64,000 nucleotides of DNA from Thermoplasmata archaeon. Its GTDB lineage: Archaea > Thermoplasmatota > Thermoplasmata > Lutacidiplasmatales > UBA184. Position numbers and translations under genes: made by a program. The stretch spans positions 31,833 to 95,832 of the forward strand of contig JASHPV010000007.1 in NCBI GenBank assembly GCA_030037875.1, written 5' to 3'. Under the pieces are notes generated by a model. It did not search any database. It saw only the letters and a list, made by a program, of their open reading frames with translations, and was not told the origin of the DNA. Below are positions 1-8,759 of this stretch, piece after piece. How positions within the stretch are numbered: the first letter of the stretch is position 1; each line of letters begins with the position of its first letter.

Positions 1-1419
1 GGCCTCGACAAGGCCGGGAAGTCGCAGAAGATCCTCGTCTTCGACCTGGGCGGTGGAACGCTCGATGTGACAATCATGGAGTTCGGCGAGGGCGTGTTCG
101 AGGTCGTCTCGACCAGCGGAGACACCCAGCTGGGTGGGACCGACATGGACACGACGCTGGCCGACTACATCGCGGGAGAGTTCCGGAAGGAGTCGGGCAT
201 CGACATCCGGACCGACAAGATGGCGATGCAACGCGTCCGGGACGCCGCGGAGAAGGCGAAGATCGAGCTCTCCTCCACGCTGGAGACGCAGATCAATCTC
301 CCCTTCCTCACCGCCACCAGCGAGGGCCCGAAGCACCTCGCCCTGACCCTTTCGCGAGCGAAGCTCGAAGAGCTCCTTCGGCCGCTCATCGACCGCTGTA
401 AGGCCCCCGTCGAGCAGGCCATCTCCGATGGCAAGCTTTCGAAGGAGCAGATCGACCGGATCATTCTCGTCGGCGGCCCGACCCGGATGCCGATGGTACA
501 GAAGTTCGTGGAACAGCTGATCGGTCGTCCGATCGAGCACGGCGTCGACCCGATGGAATGCGTCGCGATGGGCGCTTCGATCCAGGCCGGCGTGCTTGCC
601 GGCGAGGTCAAGGACATCCTGTTACTGGATGTGACGCCCCTCTCGCTCGGCGTGGAGACGATGGGCGGCGTGTTCACGAAGCTCATCGAGCGCAACACGA
701 CGATTCCGACGCGGAAGAGTCAGATCTTCACGACGGCGGCCGACAGCCAGAGCTCGGTCGAGATCAAGGTCTCCCAGGGCGAGCGGCCGATGGCTTCCGA
801 CAACGTGGCCCTAGGGAACTTCATGTTGACCGGCATCCCGCTCGCGCCGCGCGGTGTCCCCCAGATCGAGGTCTCGTTCGACATTGATGCGAACGGTATC
901 CTCAACGTCTCCGCGAAGGACCTCGCGACCGGGAAGAAGCAGGGCATTACGATCACCGCCTCGACCAAGCTCTCGAAGGAGGAGATCGACCGGATGCTGA
1001 AGCAGGCCGAGCAGTTCGCCTCCGAGGACAAGAACCGGAAGGAGCAGGCCGAGACCCGCAACCGGGCGGAAGCCCTGACCTACGAGGCCGAGCGCATCCT
1101 GACCGACGCGAAGGACAAGATCCCGGAGGCCGACGCGCAGGCCGTGCGCGCCAAGGTCGAGGAGCTTCGGGCGGTCCTCGACTCCAAGGACCTCTCGGCC
1201 CTGAAGCAGAAGACCGACGAGCTGACGCGCGCGATCCACCAGGTCTCGCAGAAGCTCTACGAGTCGGCGCAGCAGGCGCCCCCTTCCTCGGGATCGCCCG
1301 AGGAGCCGTCGACGGGGCCGACCGAAAGCGGCGGTTCCTCGCCGCCGGGGAGCGGGCCGGTGGACGCCGACTTCAAGGTCGTGGACAAGCAGCCCGGCGA
1401 CGAGAAGACCGAAAGCTAG
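1..1419 (+). CDS. dnaK: Molecular chaperone DnaK (Hsp70), 5' truncated by window edge
   Basis: This is the C-terminal three quarters of an Hsp70 chaperone, which refolds cytosolic proteins using ATP. The frame is open from base 1 and reads 472 residues. The phosphate-binding motif [11 protein letters not shown] lies at residues 15-25, followed by the rest of the ATPase domain (VGGPTRMP), the linker [11 protein letters not shown], the substrate-binding domain and a helical lid. The tail is rich in Pro, Gly, Ser and acidic residues, as in bacterial-type DnaK. The start and first ATPase segment lie outside the window. Archaeal dnaK is generally regarded as acquired from bacteria. The convergent citrate synthase gene ends 9 bp downstream. 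Confidence 0.97.
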   Translation, partial: GLDKAGKSQKILVFDLGGGTLDVTIMEFGEGVFEVVSTSGDTQLGGTDMDTTLADYIAGEFRKESGIDIRTDKMAMQRVRDAAEKAKIELSSTLETQINLPFLTATSEGPKHLALTLSRAKLEELLRPLIDRCKAPVEQAISDGKLSKEQIDRIILVGGPTRMPMVQKFVEQLIGRPIEHGVDPMECVAMGASIQAGVLAGEVKDILLLDVTPLSLGVETMGGVFTKLIERNTTIPTRKSQIFTTAADSQSSVEIKVSQGERPMASDNVALGNFMLTGIPLAPRGVPQIEVSFDIDANGILNVSAKDLATGKKQGITITASTKLSKEEIDRMLKQAEQFASEDKNRKEQAETRNRAEALTYEAERILTDAKDKIPEADAQAVRAKVEELRAVLDSKDLSALKQKTDELTRAIHQVSQKLYESAQQAPPSSGSPEEPSTGPTESGGSSPPGSGPVDADFKVVDKQPGDEKTES

Positions 1420-1428
1420 GCCCGGTGC

Positions 1429-2535
1429 TCAGGCGCCGAGGTTCCCGGCCGGCCCGTCCCACGGCCGTGTCGGGGGCCCCACATAGCGCTCGGGGGGACG
1501 CACCACCCGGTTCTGGGCCACTTGCTCAAGTGCGTGAGCCGACCACCCGGCGGTTCGAGCGAGTGCGAAGGTCGCCGTGAAGAGCTCGCGGGGAAGGCCG
1601 GCACCCTCGAGCAGGACCGCGCCATAGAAGTCCACATTGGTGAGGAGCGGCTGGTCGGGCCGTCGCCGGGCCAACCGGTCGAGGGCTATCTCCTCGAATC
1701 GCCGGGCCAGTGCGTACCGAGCGGGCGCTGCGACTTCCTTGGCGTAGCGCCGCAGCAACGTCGCGCGCGGGTCCTCCACGCGGTACGTGGGGTGACCGAA
1801 CCCAAAGAGCCGGCCCCGTTGGTCGAGCGTTCGGTCAACCCAATCCTCGACCCGGTCGATCGACCCGACGGCATCGAGCATCTCCAGCACCTCGGGGGGC
1901 GCGCCGCCGTGCAGCGGGCCCTTTAGCGTACCGAGAGCCGCGGACGCGGCCGATGCGAGGTCGGACCGAGTCGACAGGACGATCCGCAGCGCGAAGGTCG
2001 AGGCGGAGATGCCATGGTCGGCGAGGAGAACGAAATATCGTTCGAGAGCCCGGATCCGTTCGGGGGCCACTCTGGGCCCCTGAAGCATCCACAGGTAGTT
2101 GGCCACATGTCCAAGGTGGGGATCGGGATCCCGGGGCGCTGAACCGACGGCGCGCTGATGCAATCGGGCCACGAGCGTGGGGGACCGGGCAATGAGATCC
2201 AGCGCCTCGTTCACGGTGGGAGGATAGACGCGGGCGACGTCCCCCATCGCCGATACGGCGGTCCGGAACCCGTCGATCGGCGGCATGTCGGGAGGCAAGG
2301 CCTGGATCACCCGCTCCAAATTTTCCGGCAATCCTCGTCGAGCCCGCAGTTCGGAACCAACCCCGGGCGCCCCGGGTTTTCCCGGAGGGGTCCCTCCCAG
2401 CAGGAGGCTCGCGGTCGCCTCGTAGCCCAGGTGCTCCGCCACATCCTCGATTCGATATCCTCGATAGGTGAGGATGCCGTGAGCCCCGTCGATGCCCGTG
2501 ATCGACGTGTCCCCAAAACCGGATCGTTCCGTCAT
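1429..2535 (-). CDS. gltA: Citrate synthase
   Basis: Condenses oxaloacetate and acetyl-CoA to citrate, the entry step of the TCA cycle. The 368-residue protein has the length of the short archaeal and Gram-positive type. Visible active-site elements are His174 in ADHG, His209 in GPLHGGA, His248 in GFGHPTY and the late Asp in NVDFYGA. The ATG at 2535 is chosen because the family match starts right after it (TSITGIDGAHGILTYRGY); the frame is open further upstream but that part looks unlike the family. It is transcribed divergently from the LSm gene. Whether it acts as citrate or 2-methylcitrate synthase cannot be told from sequence alone. Confidence 0.95.
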   Translation of the reverse strand: MTERSGFGDTSITGIDGAHGILTYRGYRIEDVAEHLGYEATASLLLGGTPPGKPGAPGVGSELRARRGLPENLERVIQALPPDMPPIDGFRTAVSAMGDVARVYPPTVNEALDLIARSPTLVARLHQRAVGSAPRDPDPHLGHVANYLWMLQGPRVAPERIRALERYFVLLADHGISASTFALRIVLSTRSDLASAASAALGTLKGPLHGGAPPEVLEMLDAVGSIDRVEDWVDRTLDQRGRLFGFGHPTYRVEDPRATLLRRYAKEVAAPARYALARRFEEIALDRLARRRPDQPLLTNVDFYGAVLLEGAGLPRELFTATFALARTAGWSAHALEQVAQNRVVRPPERYVGPPTRPWDGPAGNLGA

Positions 2536-2625
2536 CGCGGTCCCGTGCCGTTCCCCCGATCGGGAGGCACCGGGGGGACACCCGGCTCTCGGTAAAGGAA
2601 TCTCGGTCGTCGGAATGTCGGAAAG

Positions 2626-2633
2626 ACTTATCC
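2626..2633 (+). promoter_or_regulatory. Putative TATA box for the LSm gene
   Basis: The AT-rich octamer ACTTATCC sits in otherwise GC-rich DNA about 30 nt before the LSm ATG at 2660. This is the spacing expected for an archaeal TATA box feeding a leaderless or nearly leaderless mRNA. Confidence 0.45.
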
Positions 2634-2659
2634 ACGCTCCGTCGGTCCTTCGTCCCCTC

Positions 2660-2899
2660 ATGTCGACGCCTACCGGCTTGCTCGAGCGGGTCGTCGATCA
2701 ACGGGTTTCCCTGCGACTCAAGGATTCCCGCGAACTGTCCGGGCGGCTCCTTGGGCTCGATGACCACATGAACCTGGTTCTTGACGAGGTGGAGGAGACC
2801 TCGAACGAGGGGTCCCGCCGCCTGGGGCGAGTGCTCGTACGCGGTTCGAACGTCATCAGCCTGACCGCCGCCTCCGGGTTGCTCCCGAAGCGGCACTGA
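2660..2899 (+). CDS. Archaeal LSm/Sm-like RNA-binding protein
   Basis: A 79-residue Sm-fold protein expected to form a ring that binds U-rich RNA. The Sm1 motif is visible as SGRLLGLDDHMNLVLDEVEE and the Sm2 motif as GRVLVRGSNVISL. The start at ATG 2660 gives the usual Sm length; an in-frame ATG at 2615 would add 15 residues without family similarity. It heads a plus-strand group with rbkR, RaSEA and nadE, 19 bp before rbkR. The ring partner RNA and any specific role are not shown by the sequence. Confidence 0.92.
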   Translation: MSTPTGLLERVVDQRVSLRLKDSRELSGRLLGLDDHMNLVLDEVEETSNEGSRRLGRVLVRGSNVISLTAASGLLPKRH

Positions 2900-2918
2900 T
2901 CCGCAGGGGGCCGTCGGC

Positions 2919-3605
2919 GTGACCGGCCGAGCGAGAGGCTTCCGTGCCAGGGTGGAGGAACTCCGGTTGCTCCGGTTCTTGGCGCACGGAGGCGCCGAAC
3001 ACAGTCCCGTCGAGATCACGTCTCGAGAGGTGGGCGAGTACCTCGACGTCAGCCAACAGGCCGCGGACCGGTACCTCGTCGAGCTCTCGAAGCAGGGATT
3101 GATTTCCCGGTCGCTCGGTGCCCGGAAGCAGCGACTGACGCTCACTCCGGCCGGGGTAGAAGTCCTGCGCAAGGAGTACCACGCGTACCGCCGGGTCTTC
3201 GAGGGGCCCGCTCGCTTGCGATTCTCCGGGCAAGTCACGTCCGGGCTCGGGGAAGGACGCTACTATCTGAGCCAGCCCGGATACATCGTCCAGTTCCAGG
3301 AGCGCCTCGGTTACACTCCCTATCCCGGGACGCTCAACATTCGAGTCGATCCCAAGGAGCTTCTCCGGATCGACGGGTTGCGCGATTGGGAAGGAATCCG
3401 GATCGATGGATTCCAAGCCAGCGGGCGAACCTTCGGCGGAGCCTCGTGCTACGGTGGCCGCATCAATGGCCGACCCTGCCATCTCATCCGACCCGACCGA
3501 AGTCATTACCAGGACGTGGTGGAGCTCATCGCGCCCGAGTCCCTGCGCGAATCGCTCAGCGTCCACGACGGGGACACCGTATCGGTCGAGGTGGAGGAAT
3601 CGTAG
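2919..3605 (+). CDS. rbkR: RbkR: CTP-dependent riboflavin kinase with N-terminal HTH regulator domain
   Basis: A 228-residue bifunctional archaeal protein. Residues 1-90 form a winged-helix domain (EVGEYLDVSQQAADRYLVELSKQGL). The C-terminal half is the archaeal riboflavin kinase fold, with YYLSQPGY, GYTPYPGTLNI and the final VHDGDTVSVEVEE. The enzyme makes FMN from riboflavin using CTP, and in this family the HTH domain represses or activates riboflavin genes. The start is GTG 2919. A pathway partner, the diaminopyrimidine reductase, lies far away at 61803-62510. Only 1 nt separates it from the RaSEA gene, so the two are probably cotranscribed. Confidence 0.94.
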   Translation: MTGRARGFRARVEELRLLRFLAHGGAEHSPVEITSREVGEYLDVSQQAADRYLVELSKQGLISRSLGARKQRLTLTPAGVEVLRKEYHAYRRVFEGPARLRFSGQVTSGLGEGRYYLSQPGYIVQFQERLGYTPYPGTLNIRVDPKELLRIDGLRDWEGIRIDGFQASGRTFGGASCYGGRINGRPCHLIRPDRSHYQDVVELIAPESLRESLSVHDGDTVSVEVEES

Positions 3606-3606
3606 C

Positions 3607-4626
3607 ATGCCGGCGTCTGTCGCGCGGTCGATCGCTCAGGACCGCCGTCCTCCCCCGGCCGGCACGGCCTCTGCGAGCCAGTACGTGAACCAATGGACCG
3701 AGGCCGAGGCCCTCGGAACAGAACGGGTCCGGGCTTTCGTGCTGATTCTTCGAACCCGCGGTTGTTACTGGGCGGACGTGAAAGGTTGCTCGATGTGCGG
3801 GTACGCCAAAGATACGCTCGGACGTTCGGCTACTCCCGAAGAGCTCGGCCGACAGCTCGAGGCCGCGCTCCAGGTGTACCATGGCGAGCCGTACGTTAAG
3901 ATCTACACGTCGGGCAGTTTCCTCGATGACCGAGAGGTGGACCCGGACTCCCGCCAGCGTCTCGTCGAAGCCTTCAGTGGCCGTGCCCGCCGCCTGCTCT
4001 TCGAGACACTGCCCGAGTTCGCGACGGCGGAGGCACTGAATCCCCTGCGGAAGGCCTTCTCCGGAGAGATCGAGGTGGCGCTGGGCCTCGAAAGCACCCA
4101 GCCAGAGGTGCTCCTCCGATACGTGAACAAAAATTCGCCGCCGGAGGCCTATCTCGACGCGGCCGACCGGGTCCACGGGCTCGGACTCCGGGCGAAGGGG
4201 TACCTCCTGTTGAAGCCCCCGTATCTGACCGAGCGAGAGTCGATCGACGATGTCGTGACGTCGGTTCGGGTGGCGGCCCCGCATTTCGATGCTCTATCGG
4301 TCAACCCGGTGCACATCCAGAACGGAACGGTGGTCGAGTGGCTCTTCCATCGGGGCCGTTATCGGCCTCCTTGGTTGTGGAGCCTCTCGGAGGCGATGCA
4401 ACGCTCCGCGGCGCATCGCGGCACCACCCGTCTCGTGACGTTCCCGACGGCCGGGGGCCTCGCGCGCGGCCCGCACAACTGCGGAGTGTGCGACCGGGCC
4501 TTTCTCTCCGCATTGGAGGAGGCCTCTCTGTCACAGCGGTTTGAGGGCCTCGCCGCCTTGGCCTGCGCCTGCGGAAACGAGTGGCGAGCCGACGGCGCCC
4601 TGGAGCCGCTGGGGGTGGAGGCATGA
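3607..4626 (+). CDS. RaSEA-type radical SAM enzyme for archaeosine formation
   Basis: A 339-residue protein of the archaeal radical SAM family whose characterised member, RaSEA, works with ArcS to convert a lysine adduct of preQ0 at G15 of tRNA into archaeosine. The iron-sulfur cysteines are Cys53, Cys61 and Cys64 in RGCYWADVKGCSMCGYAKD. Further family marks are KIYTSGSFLDDREV, ETLPEF, ALGLES and the Cys-containing C-terminus (HNCGVCDRAF, CACGNEW). The ATG at 3607 follows rbkR by 1 nt. Its stop codon overlaps the nadE start in an ATGA junction. ArcS and the transglycosylase are not in this window. Confidence 0.88.
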   Translation: MPASVARSIAQDRRPPPAGTASASQYVNQWTEAEALGTERVRAFVLILRTRGCYWADVKGCSMCGYAKDTLGRSATPEELGRQLEAALQVYHGEPYVKIYTSGSFLDDREVDPDSRQRLVEAFSGRARRLLFETLPEFATAEALNPLRKAFSGEIEVALGLESTQPEVLLRYVNKNSPPEAYLDAADRVHGLGLRAKGYLLLKPPYLTERESIDDVVTSVRVAAPHFDALSVNPVHIQNGTVVEWLFHRGRYRPPWLWSLSEAMQRSAAHRGTTRLVTFPTAGGLARGPHNCGVCDRAFLSALEEASLSQRFEGLAALACACGNEWRADGALEPLGVEA

Positions 4627-5429
4627 ATCTTGTCCCGAAGTTGTCTCCCCATACGGAAACGACGATCCATCAGTTCCTCCGGGCCCACCTCGCCCAAGCG
4701 GGAGCGGAGGGGCTCCTCGTCGGCCTGAGCGGGGGCATCGACTCCGCGCTGTGCGCCCGCCTGGCTCGGGACGCGGTGGGTCCCCAGCGGACCCAGTCGC
4801 TGCTCCTTCCGGACGCACCGTTTCCTGCGGCCCTGCGGGAAGAGGTGACGGAGTATGCCCACCATCTCGGGATTTCGTTCCGGATCGTCGACATCGAGGG
4901 CCCGGAATCGGGATTCCGGGCCCTCTTCCCGGAGGTGACCGACCGCGTCAGTTTGGGCAATGTGAAGGCCCGGGTCCGGATGACCGTGCTGTACCTCTGG
5001 GCCCGGGAGCGTCATCTGCTGGTGGTCGGGACCGGCAACAAATCCGAGCTCCTGATGGGCTACTTCACGAAATGGGGAGATGGCGGGGTCGACCTTCTCC
5101 CGATTGGCGACCTCTACAAGACCCAGGTCCGGGAGCTCGCCGCGCAACTGGAGCTCCCCCGGTCGATGCAGCAGAGGCCTCCGACGGCCGGGCTCTGGGA
5201 GGGCCAGACCGACGAGGAGGAGCTCGGGCTTCCTTACTCCGAGCTCGACCAGATCTTGTTCGGCCTGGAACAGCTCCGGACCCCGGAGGAGATCGCCGAG
5301 GCGACGCACCTCCCGTTGGAACGCGTTCGAGCCGTTGAAGCGACCGTCGAACGTACGCGCCACAAGCGGCGCCCGCCTCCCATACCGAAGCTGGGGTTGC
5401 GAACGGTCGGGATCGACTGGCGCGAGTGA
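4623..5429 (+). CDS. nadE: NAD+ synthetase, ammonia-dependent form
   Basis: Catalyses ATP-dependent amidation of nicotinate adenine dinucleotide to NAD+. The 268-residue protein has the N-type pyrophosphatase loop SGGIDS at residues 36-41, GTGNKSELLMGYFTKWGDGG and LYKTQVRELA. It is the short form without a glutaminase domain, so it should use free ammonia. ATG 4623 overlaps the preceding stop by 4 nt. A lone nitrilase-superfamily gene at 37371 resembles the missing glutaminase half only in fold; no functional link is shown. Confidence 0.95.
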   Translation: MNLVPKLSPHTETTIHQFLRAHLAQAGAEGLLVGLSGGIDSALCARLARDAVGPQRTQSLLLPDAPFPAALREEVTEYAHHLGISFRIVDIEGPESGFRALFPEVTDRVSLGNVKARVRMTVLYLWARERHLLVVGTGNKSELLMGYFTKWGDGGVDLLPIGDLYKTQVRELAAQLELPRSMQQRPPTAGLWEGQTDEEELGLPYSELDQILFGLEQLRTPEEIAEATHLPLERVRAVEATVERTRHKRRPPPIPKLGLRTVGIDWRE

Positions 5430-5516
5430 TGTTCCGGTACCGAAACGTTTTAGGAAGCGCGTCCTCCGGGAGCCATTCCGACCGGTTTTGATCGGACCTT
5501 ACTGGAGTTTTCCCGG

Positions 5517-6401
5517 ATGGACCGAGAGACCTATCGCCGGTACTACGACCTTCTGCGGACTCCAGAGGACGTCGACCGCCTGGCGACCGCGGACCACGTC
5601 GACCGGGAGCTGCTCTTCATCATCCACACACAACGCGTTTCTCGCGACGCGACCCGGCGGTTCTACGTCGTGAAGCGCCAGATGCCCCGGCTGGTCGGCC
5701 AGTGGCGCCACGGAAAACGGATACTCGAGCTCGCCCGCGAGCTCGATTTCCCTCCCGTGCTGTTAGGGCAGATGGTCCTCCGCGAGCTCCAGCTTCCTCG
5801 GAAACAGGTCTGGGGTTGTTTTTTGGACCCCGCCTCCGCGCCCACCGTACGGCTTCAATCGGAAGTGCGCGAGCTCCTGGCGAACGACCTCGTCTACTCG
5901 CCCCAAGGCATGGAGCTGCAGCGCGAGCGGGGCCGGATCGGAGAGGCACGTCTCTACGGGTGGCTTGACAAGCACAGCATCCCGTACAAGACCGAGAAGG
6001 ACCTGCGCGGCAAGTACCCGAAGACGCCGGACGCGCTTCTCGAGCAGCCTATCATATTCTACGGCCAGAAGCTCCAGTGGATCGAATCGAAGGCAAACTT
6101 CGGGGACGACGTCGAGCTACGAAAGAATCTCCGGCGCCAGCTCGGTCCGTATACGGAACTCTTCGGCGAGGGCGCGGTGGTCTACTGGCACGGATTCGTC
6201 GACGGAGCCGAGAGTCCTCCCGGGATCCTCCTCTGGGATGCCACGACGATCGAGGGGCTCACGCCGGAGGTAGAACCTCGTCGGGTCGCAGCTCACGTTG
6301 CGCACCCGACGTTAGGTCACGCTCGAGGACCACACCCCGAGCGGACTCCTGAGGTCCGACGATCAGCGCCCGGCGAGCCCGCCGGCGCGCGGCCTCCCTG
6401 A
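5517..6401 (+). CDS. CDIN1 (C15orf41)-like PD-(D/E)XK nuclease
   Basis: A 294-residue protein whose core resembles CDIN1, the human nuclease-like protein mutated in congenital dyserythropoietic anaemia type I and known to have archaeal relatives. Helical N-terminal repeats (about 1-130) are followed by a restriction-enzyme fold. I see KTPD at 169-172, then WIESKA at 188-193 with the catalytic Glu190 and Lys192, then FGD and VVYWHGF. These match my recollection of the CDIN1 core (a YSP segment, TPD, WIESKA.FGD, YW.GF). The natural end of the family is near residue 245; the remaining roughly 50 Pro/Arg-rich residues overlap the 3' end of hisS by 143 bp. The cellular role in archaea is unknown. 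Confidence 0.8.
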   Translation: MDRETYRRYYDLLRTPEDVDRLATADHVDRELLFIIHTQRVSRDATRRFYVVKRQMPRLVGQWRHGKRILELARELDFPPVLLGQMVLRELQLPRKQVWGCFLDPASAPTVRLQSEVRELLANDLVYSPQGMELQRERGRIGEARLYGWLDKHSIPYKTEKDLRGKYPKTPDALLEQPIIFYGQKLQWIESKANFGDDVELRKNLRRQLGPYTELFGEGAVVYWHGFVDGAESPPGILLWDATTIEGLTPEVEPRRVAAHVAHPTLGHARGPHPERTPEVRRSAPGEPAGARPP

Positions 6402-7560
6402 GCTGCCGCGACATCGACCGCCCCATCAGGTCGGAGTCGGCACCGATGCCGGCGACCCGGAGGCGTTGGACCCACACTGCGGCTTCCGAAGCGAACTCCG
6501 GCGTCGCGGCGATCACGTACGTGTCGAGGGCCGGCTCGCCCTCGGGCCAGCGACCCGCGCTTCGCAGCAGCAACTCGAGCGTTTGGTCGCCGATTGCCAA
6601 TCCGCAGGCCGGTGTGGGCGGCCCCCCGAACAGCTCGATCAGATGGTCGTAACGGCCGCCGCCGAACAGCGCGCGGGAGTCTCCTTTCTTCGCGTAGCAC
6701 TCGAAGACCGTCGACGTGTAGTAGGCCAAGCCCCGGACGACGGTGGGGTCGAAGATGACTCGGTCGCCCAGGCCGAGCTTCTCGATGCGTGTGAAAAGGG
6801 CGCGCAGCCTCGCCAGGCCGTCGGGACCCGGTGTCGGCAATGGCGGCTCGGTCCATCGCGAGAAGAAGGCCGTCGCATCGGCGGCCGGGACCCCGGAGCC
6901 CGCCGCTGAGAGGGTCTCGGAGAGCGCCGCTACCCCCTCGGGTCCGACCCCGGACCGCTGGAGGTCGGCGACAAACTCCCGCTCGGTCACCTTCGACCGC
7001 CGGTCGAGCGCATGGAAAAAGAGGAGAAGGTCACGGGCACCGGCCGCTAAACCAATCGCTTCCGCCAGTTGCCGGTCATTGACTCGGAAGGCGTACAAAC
7101 CCTGGGCGCCCGCCTCATCGAGTGCCAAGGCCGAGGTCGCTAGGACCTCCACATCGGCTTCGATACCGGGCACCCCCAGGATGTCGAAATTCACCTGGGA
7201 GAACTCGCGGGTCCGGCCGGCTTGGGGTTCCTCGTATCGCCACAGCTTCGAGAACGTCACCCACTTGACCGGAAGGGGCTCTGACTTGGCTCGTTCCGCG
7301 AATACGCGGGCCAAGCCGGGCGTGGTCTCCGGGATGAGCGCGACCTCGCGCCCGCCCTTGTCATCAAAAGCCCAGACCTGCTCTTCGATGTCGCCGCCGC
7401 TCTTCACACGGAACATGTCGAGGCTCTCGACGCTCGGGGTCTCGAGTTCCTGGAACCCACATCGGTGCGCGACCTGACGCATTCGGCGCCACAGCTCGGC
7501 GCGTGCCGCCGCGTCGGGCGGAGGGTAGTCCCGGAATCCTCTCAGAGTGGAGAAAGGCAC
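6259..7560 (-). CDS. hisS: Histidyl-tRNA synthetase
   Basis: Charges tRNA-His. The 433-residue class II synthetase shows motif 1 near the N-terminus (GFRDYPP, ELETPSVES), the motif 2 region (KLWRYEEPQAGRTREFSQVNFDILG), the His-specific GLAYYTSTVFE and GGGRYDHLIELFGG, and a C-terminal anticodon-binding domain. GTG 7560 is chosen because a clear TATA box lies 27 nt upstream and the family match begins at once (VPFSTLRGFRDYPP); a frame open to 7704 has only Arg-rich non-family sequence. Its substrate tRNA-His is encoded in this window at 28101-28208. Confidence 0.95.
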   Translation of the reverse strand: MPFSTLRGFRDYPPPDAAARAELWRRMRQVAHRCGFQELETPSVESLDMFRVKSGGDIEEQVWAFDDKGGREVALIPETTPGLARVFAERAKSEPLPVKWVTFSKLWRYEEPQAGRTREFSQVNFDILGVPGIEADVEVLATSALALDEAGAQGLYAFRVNDRQLAEAIGLAAGARDLLLFFHALDRRSKVTEREFVADLQRSGVGPEGVAALSETLSAAGSGVPAADATAFFSRWTEPPLPTPGPDGLARLRALFTRIEKLGLGDRVIFDPTVVRGLAYYTSTVFECYAKKGDSRALFGGGRYDHLIELFGGPPTPACGLAIGDQTLELLLRSAGRWPEGEPALDTYVIAATPEFASEAAVWVQRLRVAGIGADSDLMGRSMSRQLREAARRRARRALIVGPQESARGVVLERDLTSGAQRELRPDEVLPPA

Positions 7561-7582
7561 GCTCGATAGGAGCGGCCCCGTG

Positions 7583-7590
7583 ATATTTAT
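7583..7590 (-). promoter_or_regulatory. TATA box of hisS
   Basis: On the minus strand the octamer ATAAATAT is centred about 27 nt upstream of the hisS GTG at 7560. It is the only AT-only run nearby and has ideal archaeal TATA spacing for a leaderless mRNA. Confidence 0.7.
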
Positions 7591-7630
7591 GGCTCGGGGC
7601 GCCCGGCCCCGAGAACCTGCTCGGTCCCGT

Positions 7631-8698
7631 TTAGGCGCTGACCGTTGCCGAAAGCGCCGAGACCGCCGCGCGAAGTCGCCGATAGGAAGTGACCGCCGCG
7701 CCAAGGTTCCGGCGACGTATCAACGCCGCCAGTTGTCGCAGCTCCCGGACGACTGGCTCGATCTCGAGGTCCGTCGAGGGACGTCCGCGAAGTTGCGCGC
7801 GGATCGATTGCAGGCTCGAATTCAGCTGAGGGACCAGGAGGCCCCACAGCGCTCGATTCGCTCCCGCCAGGACGTGTTCGGCCCGGTCCGCGTCGCCCCC
7901 GCGGGCGAGCCGGCGACCTTCGGCGAGGGGACCGAGGGCCGGCCCCGGGTCCTGGCCGAGCTCGCGCAAGGTTTGGATCATCAGGTCGGCTTCGGTGGTC
8001 AGGATCTGGCAGGTCGCCCAGCGATCTTCGAGGGCGGAGAGTCCATCGGACGCCTGACGGAGCCGGCGAACCGTGCCCGACAGGTCCCCCGTGCCGAACG
8101 CCACGCGCGCACTGTTGAGCTCGGCATCGATCGAGGCAGTGGGGACGAGCGCCGCCAGTTCATTGCGACGTCCCGATTGTATCTCCAGATCTTCCGCCAC
8201 CGACGCAGCGACCTGAACGAACAGAGACCGCCGGAGCTCATCGAGCGCGGCCTGGTCTTCCGCTTTCAAGGCCTCGAGCATGCGCCGGTCCGAGTCCTTG
8301 AGGTCGACTCCTTCCCGTCGTCCGACCTGGAGGAGTTCCTCGACTTGGCGCTGGGCGAGTGCCAGTCCCGACCCGGGAGCCAGTACGGGCAGACTCGGAA
8401 GCGCCGGGCTCGGTGTGGCGGGGGGCGTTAGCGCCCGAGCCGCAGAAAGAGCGGGAAACTGGGCCTGTACCGTCACCATGGCTTCCAGTCCGGTCTCGGA
8501 AGGTACCGGTTCGGATGGTTCCGGTTCGGGTCCCACGACGGCCAGGATCTCCGCGATCGCGCGTGCGTACTCCGAATTGTCCACCGTGGTGCCCGCGGCC
8601 TCTCGCACCGGCTCGAACAAGCTGGTCGAGAGCTGACAGGATTTGCAGTTCGAGGCGTCGGGCGGGTTGTCTTCGCCGCAGACCGGGCACTGGACCAT
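7631..8698 (-). CDS. Zinc-ribbon protein with helical C-terminal region, function unknown
   Basis: A 355-residue protein that I cannot assign to a characterised family. It opens with a treble-clef style zinc ribbon, Cys4, Cys7, Cys18 and Cys21 (CPVCG then CKSC). A Pro/Glu-rich linker follows (about 50-110). The remaining roughly 240 residues are predicted helical, with many Leu, Ala, Arg and Glu and no membrane segment, suggesting coiled-coil packing. ATG 8698 is the natural start since the Cys motif comes directly after it. It lies between tiaS (62 bp upstream) and hisS (70 bp downstream), all on the minus strand. Related zinc-ribbon plus helix proteins are often structural or scaffold-like; no activity is implied. 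Confidence 0.75.
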   Translation of the reverse strand: MVQCPVCGEDNPPDASNCKSCQLSTSLFEPVREAAGTTVDNSEYARAIAEILAVVGPEPEPSEPVPSETGLEAMVTVQAQFPALSAARALTPPATPSPALPSLPVLAPGSGLALAQRQVEELLQVGRREGVDLKDSDRRMLEALKAEDQAALDELRRSLFVQVAASVAEDLEIQSGRRNELAALVPTASIDAELNSARVAFGTGDLSGTVRRLRQASDGLSALEDRWATCQILTTEADLMIQTLRELGQDPGPALGPLAEGRRLARGGDADRAEHVLAGANRALWGLLVPQLNSSLQSIRAQLRGRPSTDLEIEPVVRELRQLAALIRRRNLGAAVTSYRRLRAAVSALSATVSA

Positions 8699-8759
8699 CT
8701 TCCGCGCTTCCCCTTGGCCCGAGCGAGCGTTCCTAGCCCAGAAGGTCCCTCTCGGCCTC

